NCBI RefSeq assembly: GCF_949769255.1
Contig: NZ_OX458329.1
Span: 2,152,030-2,216,029, forward strand
DNA length: 64,000 nt
Direction: 5' to 3'
DNA from: Mobiluncus massiliensis
GTDB taxonomy: Bacteria; Actinomycetota; Actinomycetes; Actinomycetales; Actinomycetaceae
In this document: positions 17,981-27,159 of the stretch, one piece after another
Layout of the letters: each line of letters starts with the position of its first letter
Position numbering within the stretch: the stretch's first letter is position 1
Notes under the pieces: model-generated
What the model was told of the DNA's origin: nothing
Seen by the model: the letters and a program-made list of their open reading frames with translations, nothing else
Database searches by the model: none
Position numbers and translations under genes: made by a program

Positions 17981-19129
17981 GTGAAATTTTCTCACCGGGT
18001 GGAACTGAACGAACCCAACGCCGTGACTCTGGCCCAGCGCGCGGCCCGACGTGACGGCACGTTGAAAGTGAATCTAGCGGATTCTAATCCGACCCGCTGG
18101 GGGTTGGGCACACCGGGCTTGTCGCCCTATGAACCTGATCCGCGGGGGCCTCGGGCGGCTCGCGAGGTGCTGGCTGCCTGGCTGAGTGCGCGTGACAAAC
18201 GCACCGTGAACCCCGACCATCTCTATCTCTTAAGTTCTACTTCCCAGGGCTATGCGTGGTTGACGAAGTTGACGACCGACCCTGGCGAGCGGATTGCTGC
18301 TCCGACCCCGGGATACCCGTTGGTAGAAACGATTGCGGGGTTGGAGAACGTGGGCGTCGATTTCTATCCCCTGACCTGGGTGGGGTCCCGGTGGGAGCTG
18401 GGCGAGCTCAATCCGGGGGCGGTCAGCGCGGTGGTGGCCATCAATCCGAATAATCCCACCGGCTCTTATGTACACGGGGAGGATCGTCAGCGGCTCCTCA
18501 ACTACTGTGTGAATCACGAGGTAGCGCTCATCGCTGATGAAGTGTTCTTTGACTTCGACCTGCCCGGAGCGCCCACCCGACCCGCTGATCGCCAGCGCTT
18601 GGCGGGAACCTCGGAAGTGCTGACTTTTGCCCTGGACGGAATGAGTAAAAACTTGAGCGCCCCGGGGCTGAAAATCGCGTGGCTGGAAGTGTCCGGGCCG
18701 CAGCCAGACGTGGCGGCGGCGCTGGCCCGGCTGGACGTCATCGCGGATGCCTACCTGCCGTTTTCCGATGTTTTGGCGCAGCACCTGGAGCAATACCTGG
18801 CTGCTGTGCCCGCCGCGACCCGCGCCACCCGGCAACGCTGCCGCGAGAACCTTGCCACCTTGAGGGACCTTGTGCGCACGGAACCAAGCGGAACCGTGAG
18901 CCTGCTGGAACCCGAAGGCGGCTGGAACGCGCTGCTGCGATTTCCCGCCCACGTGGACGAGGACGCGCTCATCACCGGGATGATTGCCCAGCGTGGCATC
19001 ACCGTGCAGCCGGGATATTTTTTCGATATGCCTTTTGCCTCAGTCGTGTCGGTATCGCTGTTGCTCGATGCCCCGGCGTTCCGCCCCGCCATCGCAGCCC
19101 TGCTGGCAAGCATTGCTGACCAGCTGTGA
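17981..19129 (+). CDS. PLP-dependent aminotransferase, class I/II
   Basis: About 382 residues. Fold-type I features are visible: NPNNPTGSYV (substrate/PLP loop), ADEVFFDFDLPG (PLP-ring Asp) and the Schiff-base Lys in DGMSKNLSAPGLKIAW. Substrate is not predictable from this. The start is uncertain: GTG at 17981 follows AGGAGG with no spacer, while GTG at 17960 lacks a ribosome site. VKFSHRVELNEPNAV looks like the true N-terminus. The gene is divergent from nrdD and ends about 30 nt before the convergent histidine kinase gene. Confidence 0.85.
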   Translation: MKFSHRVELNEPNAVTLAQRAARRDGTLKVNLADSNPTRWGLGTPGLSPYEPDPRGPRAAREVLAAWLSARDKRTVNPDHLYLLSSTSQGYAWLTKLTTDPGERIAAPTPGYPLVETIAGLENVGVDFYPLTWVGSRWELGELNPGAVSAVVAINPNNPTGSYVHGEDRQRLLNYCVNHEVALIADEVFFDFDLPGAPTRPADRQRLAGTSEVLTFALDGMSKNLSAPGLKIAWLEVSGPQPDVAAALARLDVIADAYLPFSDVLAQHLEQYLAAVPAATRATRQRCRENLATLRDLVRTEPSGTVSLLEPEGGWNALLRFPAHVDEDALITGMIAQRGITVQPGYFFDMPFASVVSVSLLLDAPAFRPAIAALLASIADQL

Positions 19130-19159
19130 TTGCTAGGCCAGTGGGGAGACGATTCCCGC

Positions 19160-20596
19160 TCAGCGCGGCAGACGGGCGCGCAGGGTGAAACGCGGGGTGG
19201 TGAACACAGACAGGGAACCGCCGAGGGCTTCGAACCGGGATTCCAAGTTGCTCAGGCCGGTGCCGTAGGTCAGCGTGGTTTCCACGGTACTGGGGTTAGA
19301 AACTTCCATCCAGAAGCTGGAGGCGTCCTGGCCCAGACGCACCTCCATTTCGTTGGAAGTCGTATGAATCAGCACATTCGTGATGGCTTCGCGCAACACT
19401 TCCGTGAACATCCGGGCTTTGTCCGCCTGGGGTGGGAGGTCGCCGGAGATATGCAGTTCCAGTTCGGCCGCCGAGGCTAAATCTTGCAGGGTTTCCAGCC
19501 AAATTTCGGGGGTGGCGGTGACGCGGTCCTTACTCAGGTCAGAGGGTAGATCCTCCAGCAGACCCTGGAGGCGGCGCAGGCGCTCGTCATCCGACACTTC
19601 GTCCTCCAGGAAGCGGTGTACAAAAGAAATGCGCTGGGAAAGCGTGTCGTGAATGGTGGACCGGGTCGATAAAATGAGCCGGCGTGACAGGGCTTCATCG
19701 AGCCGCGAAGTCTCCCTGACCAGGCGTTTTTGGCGGGCCTGCAGGGCGTCAATCTCTGCTGAAAGCCGGTAACTGAGCGTCATGTAGTCGCTGACATCGA
19801 CAGCTAGCAGTTGAATCCAAGACCGCCGGCCGTCTCGAATCCGGCTCTGGGTCAGCACCCAAGTCCGCCCATCGGGTTCCTTAATCCGCAGCTGGGAGGT
19901 TCCATCTTCGTTCGCTTCCCAGCAGTTCGGCGAATCACTGCCCGCTTGGCTACTTTTTGTCTCAAACCTGAATTGACATAGTTGGCGTTCCAGCGTCCCG
20001 ATGTTCGTCAATGACGTCAACCCCAGACGCCCCAAAAGCCCTTCCATCGCAACGTTGGCAAACTTGCTGCGACCCCGGAAGTTGGCGAACGTTACCCCGT
20101 GTTCCAGCCGGTCCAAAGCCCCTTTGACACTGAAAGGACTGAGCTCAGAATGCAGCAGTTGCCAGTCGCGCCACACCTGGACGCACAGCCAGGAGGTCGT
20201 TAAAGCCCCGGAGGTGAGCAGTATCCAGACTCCTCCGGCAGTGACGAAGGGAGGCATTGCCGGGGTCAGCGTCACCAGCAGGGGCATCTCGGCATAGCGG
20301 TAGTTTGTCCCCATTGTCGCCGCCCCCAGCACCAAGCAGACCACCACAAACCACCCCATGTTTCGGTCTTTGAGCAGGAAAATCCCGGTCTGGGAATGGA
20401 TAAAAACGGTGGCGAACGCCCACGTATAGAACGCCAGCAAAATCCCCACGCTTAACAGGAATACCGTGGCTAAACGCCGCCGGTGAATGAGCCATTGCCC
20501 CATCGTGAGCAGGCACGCCGCCAATAAGCCGATACCCATGAGGACGGTCGCGGCTCCCATCTGGACGGGAGTGAGATTGTAGAGCTGGTCACTCAT
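19160..20596 (-). CDS. Histidine kinase of the three-gene signalling operon
   Basis: 478 residues. Four or five N-terminal membrane spans (about 12-130), a PAS-like linker (about 155-275) with DVSDYMTLSYRL leading into a coiled coil, a HisKA_3-like dimerisation helix with STIHDTLSQR (His316), and a HATPase domain with N-box REAITNVLIH (402-411) and G-box GTGLSNLESRFEALGG (445-460). This is the NarL-type kinase architecture. It overlaps the 853-residue receptor gene by 8 nt, and the LuxR-type regulator lies upstream, so the three very likely form one pathway. It probably receives its signal through the receptor. Confidence 0.88.
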   Translation of the reverse strand: MSDQLYNLTPVQMGAATVLMGIGLLAACLLTMGQWLIHRRRLATVFLLSVGILLAFYTWAFATVFIHSQTGIFLLKDRNMGWFVVVCLVLGAATMGTNYRYAEMPLLVTLTPAMPPFVTAGGVWILLTSGALTTSWLCVQVWRDWQLLHSELSPFSVKGALDRLEHGVTFANFRGRSKFANVAMEGLLGRLGLTSLTNIGTLERQLCQFRFETKSSQAGSDSPNCWEANEDGTSQLRIKEPDGRTWVLTQSRIRDGRRSWIQLLAVDVSDYMTLSYRLSAEIDALQARQKRLVRETSRLDEALSRRLILSTRSTIHDTLSQRISFVHRFLEDEVSDDERLRRLQGLLEDLPSDLSKDRVTATPEIWLETLQDLASAAELELHISGDLPPQADKARMFTEVLREAITNVLIHTTSNEMEVRLGQDASSFWMEVSNPSTVETTLTYGTGLSNLESRFEALGGSLSVFTTPRFTLRARLPR

Positions 20597-23150
20597 GCGC
20601 CGCCTCCTGGGCCGAAGCGGGTTCGACGGCGTTGATAATCATGTTCAGGTGGCAGGTGTCATCCTCGACAAACATTTCGACTTGGGCGCGCGGCCAGGTC
20701 AAGAGCGGAACGAGCAGGGGAAGGTCCTCTTCGGGCAGGTCAATAATCCAGTTCAACCGGGCAGACTTACCGTCTGGTGAAACCTCGAAGTTCACGAACA
20801 CGGCCGCCTCTGACGCCTCAATGAGCTGGTTCAAGGTGCGGTGCAACCCTTCCAAACACCACAGCGCCACCTGGAGCTGTACAGTGCCGGTGGTCGGGCC
20901 GTGCAAGCCGGCCACCGCTCCTGCATAGGAAAAATCGGTACAGGATTGACTCATGAACGTCGTCAGAGCATTGACCGAAACAGTTTCGTTCTCAAAGTTC
21001 TGCAAAGTCAACAGACCCGCGCGTTTGGCGTAACCCAAGTCCATCTTAATGTTGCGTAAAATATCGGAGCGCTCGCTTTCGTCCAGCTGGACGTTGAGCC
21101 GAGCGGTGTTGGCTTGAATCCGCCCCAGGGACGCGTTCATCAAGTCGTCGAGCCGGTCAAAGAGGATGGGGGCATCGGCTGACTCCTCCATGTTTAACGT
21201 GGCTTCGTATTCAGCGCGCAGAATTTCAGTTTGGTGAGTTTCGCGGGCACGCAGCGCCGCCAAAGCCCGCTCCAAATCCTGCACCGCGGTGACATCCGTT
21301 TCCCACAGGACGTGACCTCCGTCCACCGGGCGGGTTTGGCAGTACACGGTTCGGTTTGGCTGCACCGAAGTGTCTGTCACCAGCAGGGGCTCCTGGCGGT
21401 CCCGTAGCTGCTGGCGAGTGTCCTGGTTCAGATTGAGAGGCTGGGAAGTGCGGTAATGAGGAAGCCAATCCCGGTCAACAATTTCGATGGGTATTTGGGA
21501 TTTCTCAAAGAAACGCAGATACCCGCGGTTTTGCCCAATTGCCCCGATAAAGAACAGAATCTCCCATGCCAACACAAAAATCACGCAATACATTTGGACG
21601 GTTTCGGTGGTGCGAACCAGCGGGATGCGCAACGTGTACGCCACGGAATAGAACAACACCGCGAGGAACAGTATCCCGATTCCCGCCACCAGACGCAGCC
21701 AATGTCCCCGGAGCGACCACGAACCGGCGTAAATGACCGCCGCGAAAACCAGCAGCGCCGCCGAGTAATACAGGTAGTATCCCGGACCGTAGCTGTAATC
21801 CACCCCGGACTGCCCGGTACCAAAGCGCAGCACCAGGTGGTGCAAATCGTTGGTGAATACCAGCAGAATCACGGCCGCGCCGACCCCGATAATCGAGGCA
21901 CGCAAGAAGCGGTAACCCGGCGGTCGCCCGCGGCTGGAGTGGGACATGACAAAGAACAAGATTGCGCAGGTCGTATAGATGGGGACGTAGTAGTAGTACC
22001 AGGTATAACGTTCGAAAACCCCGAGGGAGGCGTGCTTGATAATCCGCGCCATAATCCACAGCGCGAGTATCCCCGCCTGCACCAGCACCGCCCAGCGCAC
22101 GTAGGTGAAAGTCGCTGTCCAGAACCGCCACCCTGCCCAGAAACTCAGGAAAACCAGCAGGGCAACGAATCCTCCCAGTTCGTAGGCCTCGTTGGTGTTT
22201 TCCCATCCCCAAGATCCGCCGTAGGTGTCGTTGTAGAGGGTGGCGTTCCAGACAAATTCCTCGTAATTGTCCAGATGGGTTACCGTTTCGGCGTGGATTT
22301 GTTCCCGAAAAGCCGGGTCTGTAGAGGGGTAGTCGACGGGGCTGAAAAAGCCGTGGGGTACCGTCGCCAGTGGCAAGGTTCCGTGAATGCCGTTAGGGCT
22401 GCGCTGCCAGATGCCGATTTGGGCAGTGAGCGTGGGGGCGGGGGCGTAATGAACTGAGTGCCTCACGGTGGATTGGGCCGCGCGCCGATCCGTGGTTAAG
22501 CAAAACCAGCCGCGGCGAAGCGCCTGTTCTAAATCTTGCGGGGAGGTTCCGGTCTGTAGCCTGCCCTGGCGGTTGATGTTATTCAATAGTCGTTTCGCTT
22601 GAGCTGCGGAGAAAACTTGGGTTCCCTCGGAGTCGTGACGCAATGCCAGGGCGCTCATCAGTTCCAGCCGGGAAACACCTTGATCGAGATAGACGGTTTT
22701 GGTGCTTTTGGCTAGTTGCTGGAAATCGGTGATGGATTGGGCTTTCGTCGAGCGCGAGGCCAGCACAATCGATTCGGGATAAAGTTTCGTGAACCGCCCC
22801 TCCGGTTCGGACTTCTGTGCCGAATTGGCCATGACTTCGCTGGTAATCACGTAAGCGGGCCCCGAACGCAGCAGTTTCAGCAGTGACCACTCGCTGTGAG
22901 GCTCGACCTTGACTCCGTTTCGTTGATAGTAATCCGTCAGGCGTTGGTCAAAACTCGTAGGAACCGCCATGGTGTATTCGGTTTGAAAGGAAATCGTGCG
23001 CAGCGGGGCAAAAATCAAAACCACCGCAATGAATCCCAAAGCGAGCGCAACGCTCAAATGCGCCAGCCAGTCGTGTACCCAGGTCGGTCCGACCGAAACT
23101 ACGGAAGGCGAACTGGGAAACCTATTGCGCGGATAGGGCGAGGCAGACAT
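20589..23150 (-). CDS. 853-aa 7TM receptor with extracellular binding-like domain and kinase-like tail
   Basis: Membrane anchor (about 32-50), an extracytoplasmic region of about 270 residues whose spacing recalls solute-binding folds (TMAVPTSFDQRLTDYY, YPESIVLASRS), then seven spans (about 325-545). The motif FTNDLHHLVL at 432-441 marks the histidine-kinase N-terminal 7TM family. The cytoplasmic tail has a helix like those in that family (ILRNIKMDLGYAKRAGLL) and a degenerate HATPase-like end without clear N- or G-boxes. It is therefore probably a receptor/pseudokinase feeding the overlapping kinase gene. The ligand is unknown. The gene for the regulator is 11 nt upstream. Confidence 0.75.
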   Translation of the reverse strand: MSASPYPRNRFPSSPSVVSVGPTWVHDWLAHLSVALALGFIAVVLIFAPLRTISFQTEYTMAVPTSFDQRLTDYYQRNGVKVEPHSEWSLLKLLRSGPAYVITSEVMANSAQKSEPEGRFTKLYPESIVLASRSTKAQSITDFQQLAKSTKTVYLDQGVSRLELMSALALRHDSEGTQVFSAAQAKRLLNNINRQGRLQTGTSPQDLEQALRRGWFCLTTDRRAAQSTVRHSVHYAPAPTLTAQIGIWQRSPNGIHGTLPLATVPHGFFSPVDYPSTDPAFREQIHAETVTHLDNYEEFVWNATLYNDTYGGSWGWENTNEAYELGGFVALLVFLSFWAGWRFWTATFTYVRWAVLVQAGILALWIMARIIKHASLGVFERYTWYYYYVPIYTTCAILFFVMSHSSRGRPPGYRFLRASIIGVGAAVILLVFTNDLHHLVLRFGTGQSGVDYSYGPGYYLYYSAALLVFAAVIYAGSWSLRGHWLRLVAGIGILFLAVLFYSVAYTLRIPLVRTTETVQMYCVIFVLAWEILFFIGAIGQNRGYLRFFEKSQIPIEIVDRDWLPHYRTSQPLNLNQDTRQQLRDRQEPLLVTDTSVQPNRTVYCQTRPVDGGHVLWETDVTAVQDLERALAALRARETHQTEILRAEYEATLNMEESADAPILFDRLDDLMNASLGRIQANTARLNVQLDESERSDILRNIKMDLGYAKRAGLLTLQNFENETVSVNALTTFMSQSCTDFSYAGAVAGLHGPTTGTVQLQVALWCLEGLHRTLNQLIEASEAAVFVNFEVSPDGKSARLNWIIDLPEEDLPLLVPLLTWPRAQVEMFVEDDTCHLNMIINAVEPASAQEAAHE

Positions 23151-23161
23151 GAAATCCCGAT

Positions 23162-23791
23162 TCAGTCACAGTCCGCGTCATTGTCTTGGACCACGATGTA
23201 GCCGCTGGAAACCGCCCACAATGCCAGGCGTGCCACGGAAGAAAAACCGCTTTTCGCCAGCAGCTGGGTGATGTAGGACTTGATGGTGTTTTCGCTCAAA
23301 TACATCTTTTTCGCGATTTCCTTGCGCGCATAACCGGCGCACACTAGGCGCAGCACCTGCATCTCGCGCTGGTTCAGTTCGTTGGCACCAAAACTGGGCA
23401 GGGTCGTGGCTCCGGGGAAACTGGAGTCCCCGTGCATGGTTGAACGCAGTACAGCCAGCAGGTCGGGGGTGGAAATGTTTTTGTACACGAAAGAATCGAC
23501 CCCGGCCTCGTGAGCTTCCTGTACGAAAGCCGCGTCCGGCATGGCGGTGAAGATGACGACCTTGAGGTTGGGGTGGTCCCGCTTGAGTTTGGCCGATTCG
23601 CTCAGGCCAGAAGAATTTTCCGTCACCACATCCATCAACACCAGGTCGACGGGGTGAATCCGCACCGAAGCGTGAATCGCGGCGGCATCGCTCAGTTTGT
23701 CGACAACGGTAAAATCATCCTCGGCATCAATCGCGGAAGCGAGGGAATCCAACAGGATAGTCTGATCCTCCACAATGGTTATCCGGGTCAA
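23162..23791 (-). CDS. NarL/LuxR-type response regulator
   Basis: 209 residues from the TTG at 23791, chosen because GGGAAAGG precedes it and the receiver domain begins at once (TRITIVEDQ); the frame runs upstream without family similarity. Receiver: Asp9 acidic pocket, phospho-acceptor Asp54 in LVLMDVV, FTAMPD and the switch Lys in SFVYKNIS. C-terminal LuxR helix-turn-helix: LNQREMQVLRLVCAGYARKE to TIKSYITQLLAKSGF. First gene of the operon with the 7TM receptor and kinase. Its targets may include the palindromes before nearby envelope genes, as an inference. Confidence 0.92.
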   Translation of the reverse strand: MTRITIVEDQTILLDSLASAIDAEDDFTVVDKLSDAAAIHASVRIHPVDLVLMDVVTENSSGLSESAKLKRDHPNLKVVIFTAMPDAAFVQEAHEAGVDSFVYKNISTPDLLAVLRSTMHGDSSFPGATTLPSFGANELNQREMQVLRLVCAGYARKEIAKKMYLSENTIKSYITQLLAKSGFSSVARLALWAVSSGYIVVQDNDADCD

Positions 23792-23900
23792 TAGCCTTTC
23801 CCTTTCAGATTTTTTGTCTGTGGCCGGGCGAAGTCCTGCCGTCTGTTGTGTGCAAATTTTATCAGGGCGCACCGAGGATTTAGCTCGAATTACCGCGAAA

Positions 23901-23930
23901 GGTGGCGGGGCTCCGAGAATCCCCACCACC
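23901..23930 (-). terminator. Hairpin after the first CWB2 gene
   Basis: 10-bp arms (23901-23910 / 23921-23930) with one wobble pair in the minus-strand RNA and a 10-nt loop, followed by TTTCGCGG. It lies about 50 nt past the stop of the CWB2 gene and before the response-regulator operon. Confidence 0.6.
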
Positions 23931-23978
23931 CACGCCTAGCCGAGCTACCGCTCGCGGTGGGCTTCAGCGCAACGCCGT

Positions 23979-25439
23979 CTAACCTACCGGCTCTAACATT
24001 TGGGGGACTCCATTGTTACGGATGACAGCTAGGTTGCGGAACAGCTCACCGTTGGCAATCAGGTCAAACGTGGCAAAGGGTTCGTCCGTGACGCGGAAAT
24101 CCCAATCGCCATTGCCTCCCCACAGATACGCCACGTAGGGATGTGCTGGATCGTAAGCGTTGTATAGAACCACGTAAACTGAGGTTCCGTCGTTGCCGGA
24201 CAGATAGACTACGGCATCACCGAAACCGTCTTGGTCAAAATCGGATTGGCGCACAATTTTCACCTGCTGGTTGAGCCGGTCGCGAGGCATCCAGCACGCA
24301 TCGGGCATAGAGGGCATGGACGGAATCAATCCCAGGCTGTTCAGACTATCCCAAGTTTCCGTGGAGCAAACGTGTTCCGTTGACGGGTACAGCAGGTTTG
24401 CGACCACTTTTTCGTCCACTCCCGGCGTCTTGCCACAAGCCGCGTTATGTGCAACTTCGTCAGAAACGACGCCTCGTCCCCCGATAACTGTGATGCCATC
24501 GGCGTTGATTTCATTAGCCCACTGGAAAATGCGGGAACCATCGGGTGGCGTCAACAAGATGACCCCATCATTGAAGGTTCCGGCGACCATGGCATCTTTC
24601 AAAGCATGACCGCTGGCCAGATAGATATGGGAGCGGGATTTAGATTGCAGTATCCAGTTGGCGATGACCCATGACGTTTCGTAACGGTCTTGACCGCCCA
24701 AGCGTTGCCAGGGCAGCCCACCGGCCAAGACTTGAGCTTCGGCAGCGCTGACCACACCGGTACCGCCCAGGACAACCACCCCGCTTTGCGGTTTCAGAGA
24801 TTGGATTTTTGCCGCCGCGGCTTGCAGGCTAGCCGGATTGGTGAAAGTCAAAATCGGTCCGTTACGCACCCCGGAAGCCGCCACGGCATCCGGGGAACCA
24901 GCGCCAGCATTGCGGGTGACATACACGTATTCCGGTTGTCCATTGGTGGAAGTCCAGGAATCCGCGATAGCTGCGGCGGTCTGATTGCGGTCCGCGCCTT
25001 GCATCCGCTGGTGTTCAATCCCATGTTCAGTAAAGAACATTTCCGCTGATGTTGGTACTGCTCCCGGGCCTCCGACAATGTAGGCAGTGTTCAGGGTGGC
25101 GAGGGTGTGCAAATCCCAGTTGAGACCATCGGTCAGCAGCACGGGACCCCAACCCAGGGCCGCGGCCGGCAGAGCATCAACGGGGTTGCGCGCGGAGGCC
25201 ACCAGGAAATTTTCGGAGCCCTCAGGATAGGCCCGGGCGGCTACCAGGGCGGATGTTTCGATGGCGTTTTGGCCTCCCAGGCGATCCTGGGCGAGACAAC
25301 CGAGATTGGTCTGGGTCGCACCCGATTCCGTCCCTTGTGCCAGCGGAACCATCAAGCCGGTCAGTGCCAGGGCGGCTACCGCAACACCGGCGGTGAGGCC
25401 TCCGTGGCGGAAACTGGAACGGTGGAGCGTAGAGAACAT
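23979..25439 (-). CDS. Secreted protein with cell wall-binding repeat 2 (CWB2) modules, copy 1
   Basis: 486 residues. Signal peptide of about 36 residues (GLTAGVAVAALALTGLMVPLAQG). Three CWB2 repeats follow, visible as DRLGGQNAIETSALVA, VVVLGGTGVVSAAEAQVL plus RLGGQDRYETSWVIA, and VIGGRGVVSDEVA (about 50-345). The C-terminal 130 residues form another domain with SDFDQDGFGDAVVYLSG and YLWGGNGDWDFRV. CWB2 modules bind cell-wall polymers noncovalently. RBS AAGGAGGT before ATG. The next gene upstream is a clear paralogue of the same length. A palindromic site lies 63-76 nt before the start. Confidence 0.9.
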   Translation of the reverse strand: MFSTLHRSSFRHGGLTAGVAVAALALTGLMVPLAQGTESGATQTNLGCLAQDRLGGQNAIETSALVAARAYPEGSENFLVASARNPVDALPAAALGWGPVLLTDGLNWDLHTLATLNTAYIVGGPGAVPTSAEMFFTEHGIEHQRMQGADRNQTAAAIADSWTSTNGQPEYVYVTRNAGAGSPDAVAASGVRNGPILTFTNPASLQAAAAKIQSLKPQSGVVVLGGTGVVSAAEAQVLAGGLPWQRLGGQDRYETSWVIANWILQSKSRSHIYLASGHALKDAMVAGTFNDGVILLTPPDGSRIFQWANEINADGITVIGGRGVVSDEVAHNAACGKTPGVDEKVVANLLYPSTEHVCSTETWDSLNSLGLIPSMPSMPDACWMPRDRLNQQVKIVRQSDFDQDGFGDAVVYLSGNDGTSVYVVLYNAYDPAHPYVAYLWGGNGDWDFRVTDEPFATFDLIANGELFRNLAVIRNNGVPQMLEPVG

Positions 25440-25501
25440 GGTGACCTCCTTGGGGGTACAGGGAATACCACCAAGGTAGCGGCGCTAATCCCGCAAATCA
25501 T

Positions 25502-25515
25502 CACCCATAAGGGTG
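25502..25515 (-). promoter_or_regulatory. Palindromic operator upstream of CWB2 copy 1
   Basis: CACCC-ATAA-GGGTG, perfect 5-bp arms, centred about 70 nt before the start codon. The flanking TTTCACCC...GGGTGATGA and downstream GCGCCGCTACC are shared in part with the second CWB2 promoter. Confidence 0.6.
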
Positions 25516-25545
25516 AAATTGGCGGAATCCCGCAGTTAGAAACGG

Positions 25546-25584
25546 GTTGGTGGTGGGGAGTCAACGAGGTTCCCCACCACCAAC
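25546..25584 (-). terminator. Terminator after CWB2 copy 2
   Basis: Perfect 14-bp stem (25546-25559 / 25571-25584) with an 11-nt loop, about 20 nt beyond the stop of the second CWB2 gene. No long U-run. Confidence 0.75.
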
Positions 25585-25605
25585 GCTTTCGCTACAGTGC
25601 CAGTT

Positions 25606-27069
25606 TTAGCTGACCGGCAGCGCAACTTCCGGCTTGCCGCCGATATTATCCGCTACGGAAAGCTGCTTGACTACTTGCCCGTCGGAAAGCAGTTCAAACA
25701 GGGGGTAAGAAGATTCTTCCACCACGCGGAAACCCCAGTCTCCATTGCCGCCCCACAGGTAGGACACGTAGGGCTGGCTCGGATTTGCGGGGTTATAAAC
25801 CACCAGGAACACCATCGTTCCGTCCACATCGCTGACATAGACGATGGCATCGGGGTAACCGTCAGAGAAATAGTCTCCACGGTGTTGAATACTGATGTGT
25901 GTACCCGTCGGCTTTTGCCAGCAGGCATTTTCAGTGTTCGGCATTTGTTCCATCAGGCCCCGAGATTCCGCCGCGTTCCAACTCGCGGTAGTACAGGCCT
26001 GATCGGTGCCGAGAGGATACAGCAGCCCCTGGACCAGGGAATTGGTGATTCCAGCAGTTTCACCGCAGGCGGCAATCTGGGCTGCTGCGTCAGAAACGAC
26101 ACCAAGTCCACCGACAACCGTGATGCCGTCCGCGTTCATCATCCGCGCCCATTCACTGATTCCCGAACCATCCGGCGGGGTCAACAGGATAACCCCATCA
26201 TTGAAGGCTCCGGCGACCATCGCATCTTTCAAAGCGTGACCGCTGGCCAAATAAATGTGGTGAACCGGGCGGGTTTGCGCCACCCAACTCGCAATGACCC
26301 GGGACGTTTCGTAACGATTCATCCCGCTGAGGCGATTCAGCTGTAAGCCTCCGGCCAGGATATTTGCCTCGGCGGCAGACACTACCGCTTCACCACCCAG
26401 AATGACTACGCCCTGACTGGGGTGCATTGTCTGGATTTTCGCGGCCGCGGCTTGCAAGCTCGCAGCACTCGTAAAGGTCAAGATAGGTCCGTCTCGGACC
26501 ACGGAAGCGGCTACGGCATCGGGTGAACCGGCCCCGGTATTGCGGGTGACATAGACATGGGTCGGTTGGCCGTGAACTTTTACCCAGCGATCGGCAATAG
26601 CGGAGGCGGTGGCATTGCGGTCAGGGCCTTGTAGCCGGGAGCTAGAGATGCCGTGCTCGTCAAAAAATGTTTCTGCCAGCTCCTCGACCGCCCCGTAGCC
26701 GCCAAGTATCGTCACGTTTTGATATTTTGCCAGAGTCTCGAGGTTCCAGCTCTTTCCATCGGTGAGGAGGATGGGTCCCACGCCCAAGGCGCCGCCGGGC
26801 AACGCGTCAACCGGGTTTCGCGCGGAAGCCACTAGGAAATCGGGTGAACCCGTCGGGTAGGCGCGATTGGCCACTAGGTCGGAAGTCTCTATTGCGTTCG
26901 CCCCGCCCAGGCGATCCCACGCGATACAGTTATTAGCAGCGTAGGTATCCCCGGTGTCGGCGCCTTGCGCCGCGGGTACCAACAAACCGGCGACAGCCAA
27001 CGCCGCCACCGCGAATCCTGCTCCGGCCCGACTGAACCGAGAGGGGAAACTTGGGAAAGAAATATTCAT
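25606..27069 (-). CDS. Secreted protein with cell wall-binding repeat 2 (CWB2) modules, copy 2
   Basis: 487 residues, a full-length paralogue of the downstream gene. Signal peptide FAVAALAVAGLLVPAAQGAD, three CWB2 repeats (DRLGGANAIETSDLVA; VVILGGEAVVSAAEANIL with RLSGMNRYETSRVIA; VVGGLGVVSDAAAQIA) and the same C-terminal domain (YLWGGNGDWGFRV). The two probably arose by tandem duplication and have diverged mainly between motifs. RBS CAGGAGGT precedes the ATG. It has its own terminator and its own palindromic site, so each copy is transcribed separately. A surface role is inferred from the modules. Confidence 0.9.
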   Translation of the reverse strand: MNISFPSFPSRFSRAGAGFAVAALAVAGLLVPAAQGADTGDTYAANNCIAWDRLGGANAIETSDLVANRAYPTGSPDFLVASARNPVDALPGGALGVGPILLTDGKSWNLETLAKYQNVTILGGYGAVEELAETFFDEHGISSSRLQGPDRNATASAIADRWVKVHGQPTHVYVTRNTGAGSPDAVAASVVRDGPILTFTSAASLQAAAAKIQTMHPSQGVVILGGEAVVSAAEANILAGGLQLNRLSGMNRYETSRVIASWVAQTRPVHHIYLASGHALKDAMVAGAFNDGVILLTPPDGSGISEWARMMNADGITVVGGLGVVSDAAAQIAACGETAGITNSLVQGLLYPLGTDQACTTASWNAAESRGLMEQMPNTENACWQKPTGTHISIQHRGDYFSDGYPDAIVYVSDVDGTMVFLVVYNPANPSQPYVSYLWGGNGDWGFRVVEESSYPLFELLSDGQVVKQLSVADNIGGKPEVALPVS

Positions 27070-27127
27070 GGTTACCTCCTGATAGAACGGACCCTCACAG
27101 GGTATCGGCGCGCCGCGGGCGAGTAAC

Positions 27128-27141
27128 CACCCAAAAGGGTG
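27128..27141 (-). promoter_or_regulatory. Palindromic operator upstream of CWB2 copy 2
   Basis: CACCC-AAAA-GGGTG, perfect arms, centred about 66 nt before the start codon, nearly the same position as in copy 1. Confidence 0.6.
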
Positions 27142-27159
27142 AAACCGTCCCGGTCGGTT

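Noticed and set aside
21456..22457. 333-codon plus-strand open frame
   Set aside because: Antisense to the 7TM receptor, with Pro/Arg/Gln-rich composition typical of shadows.
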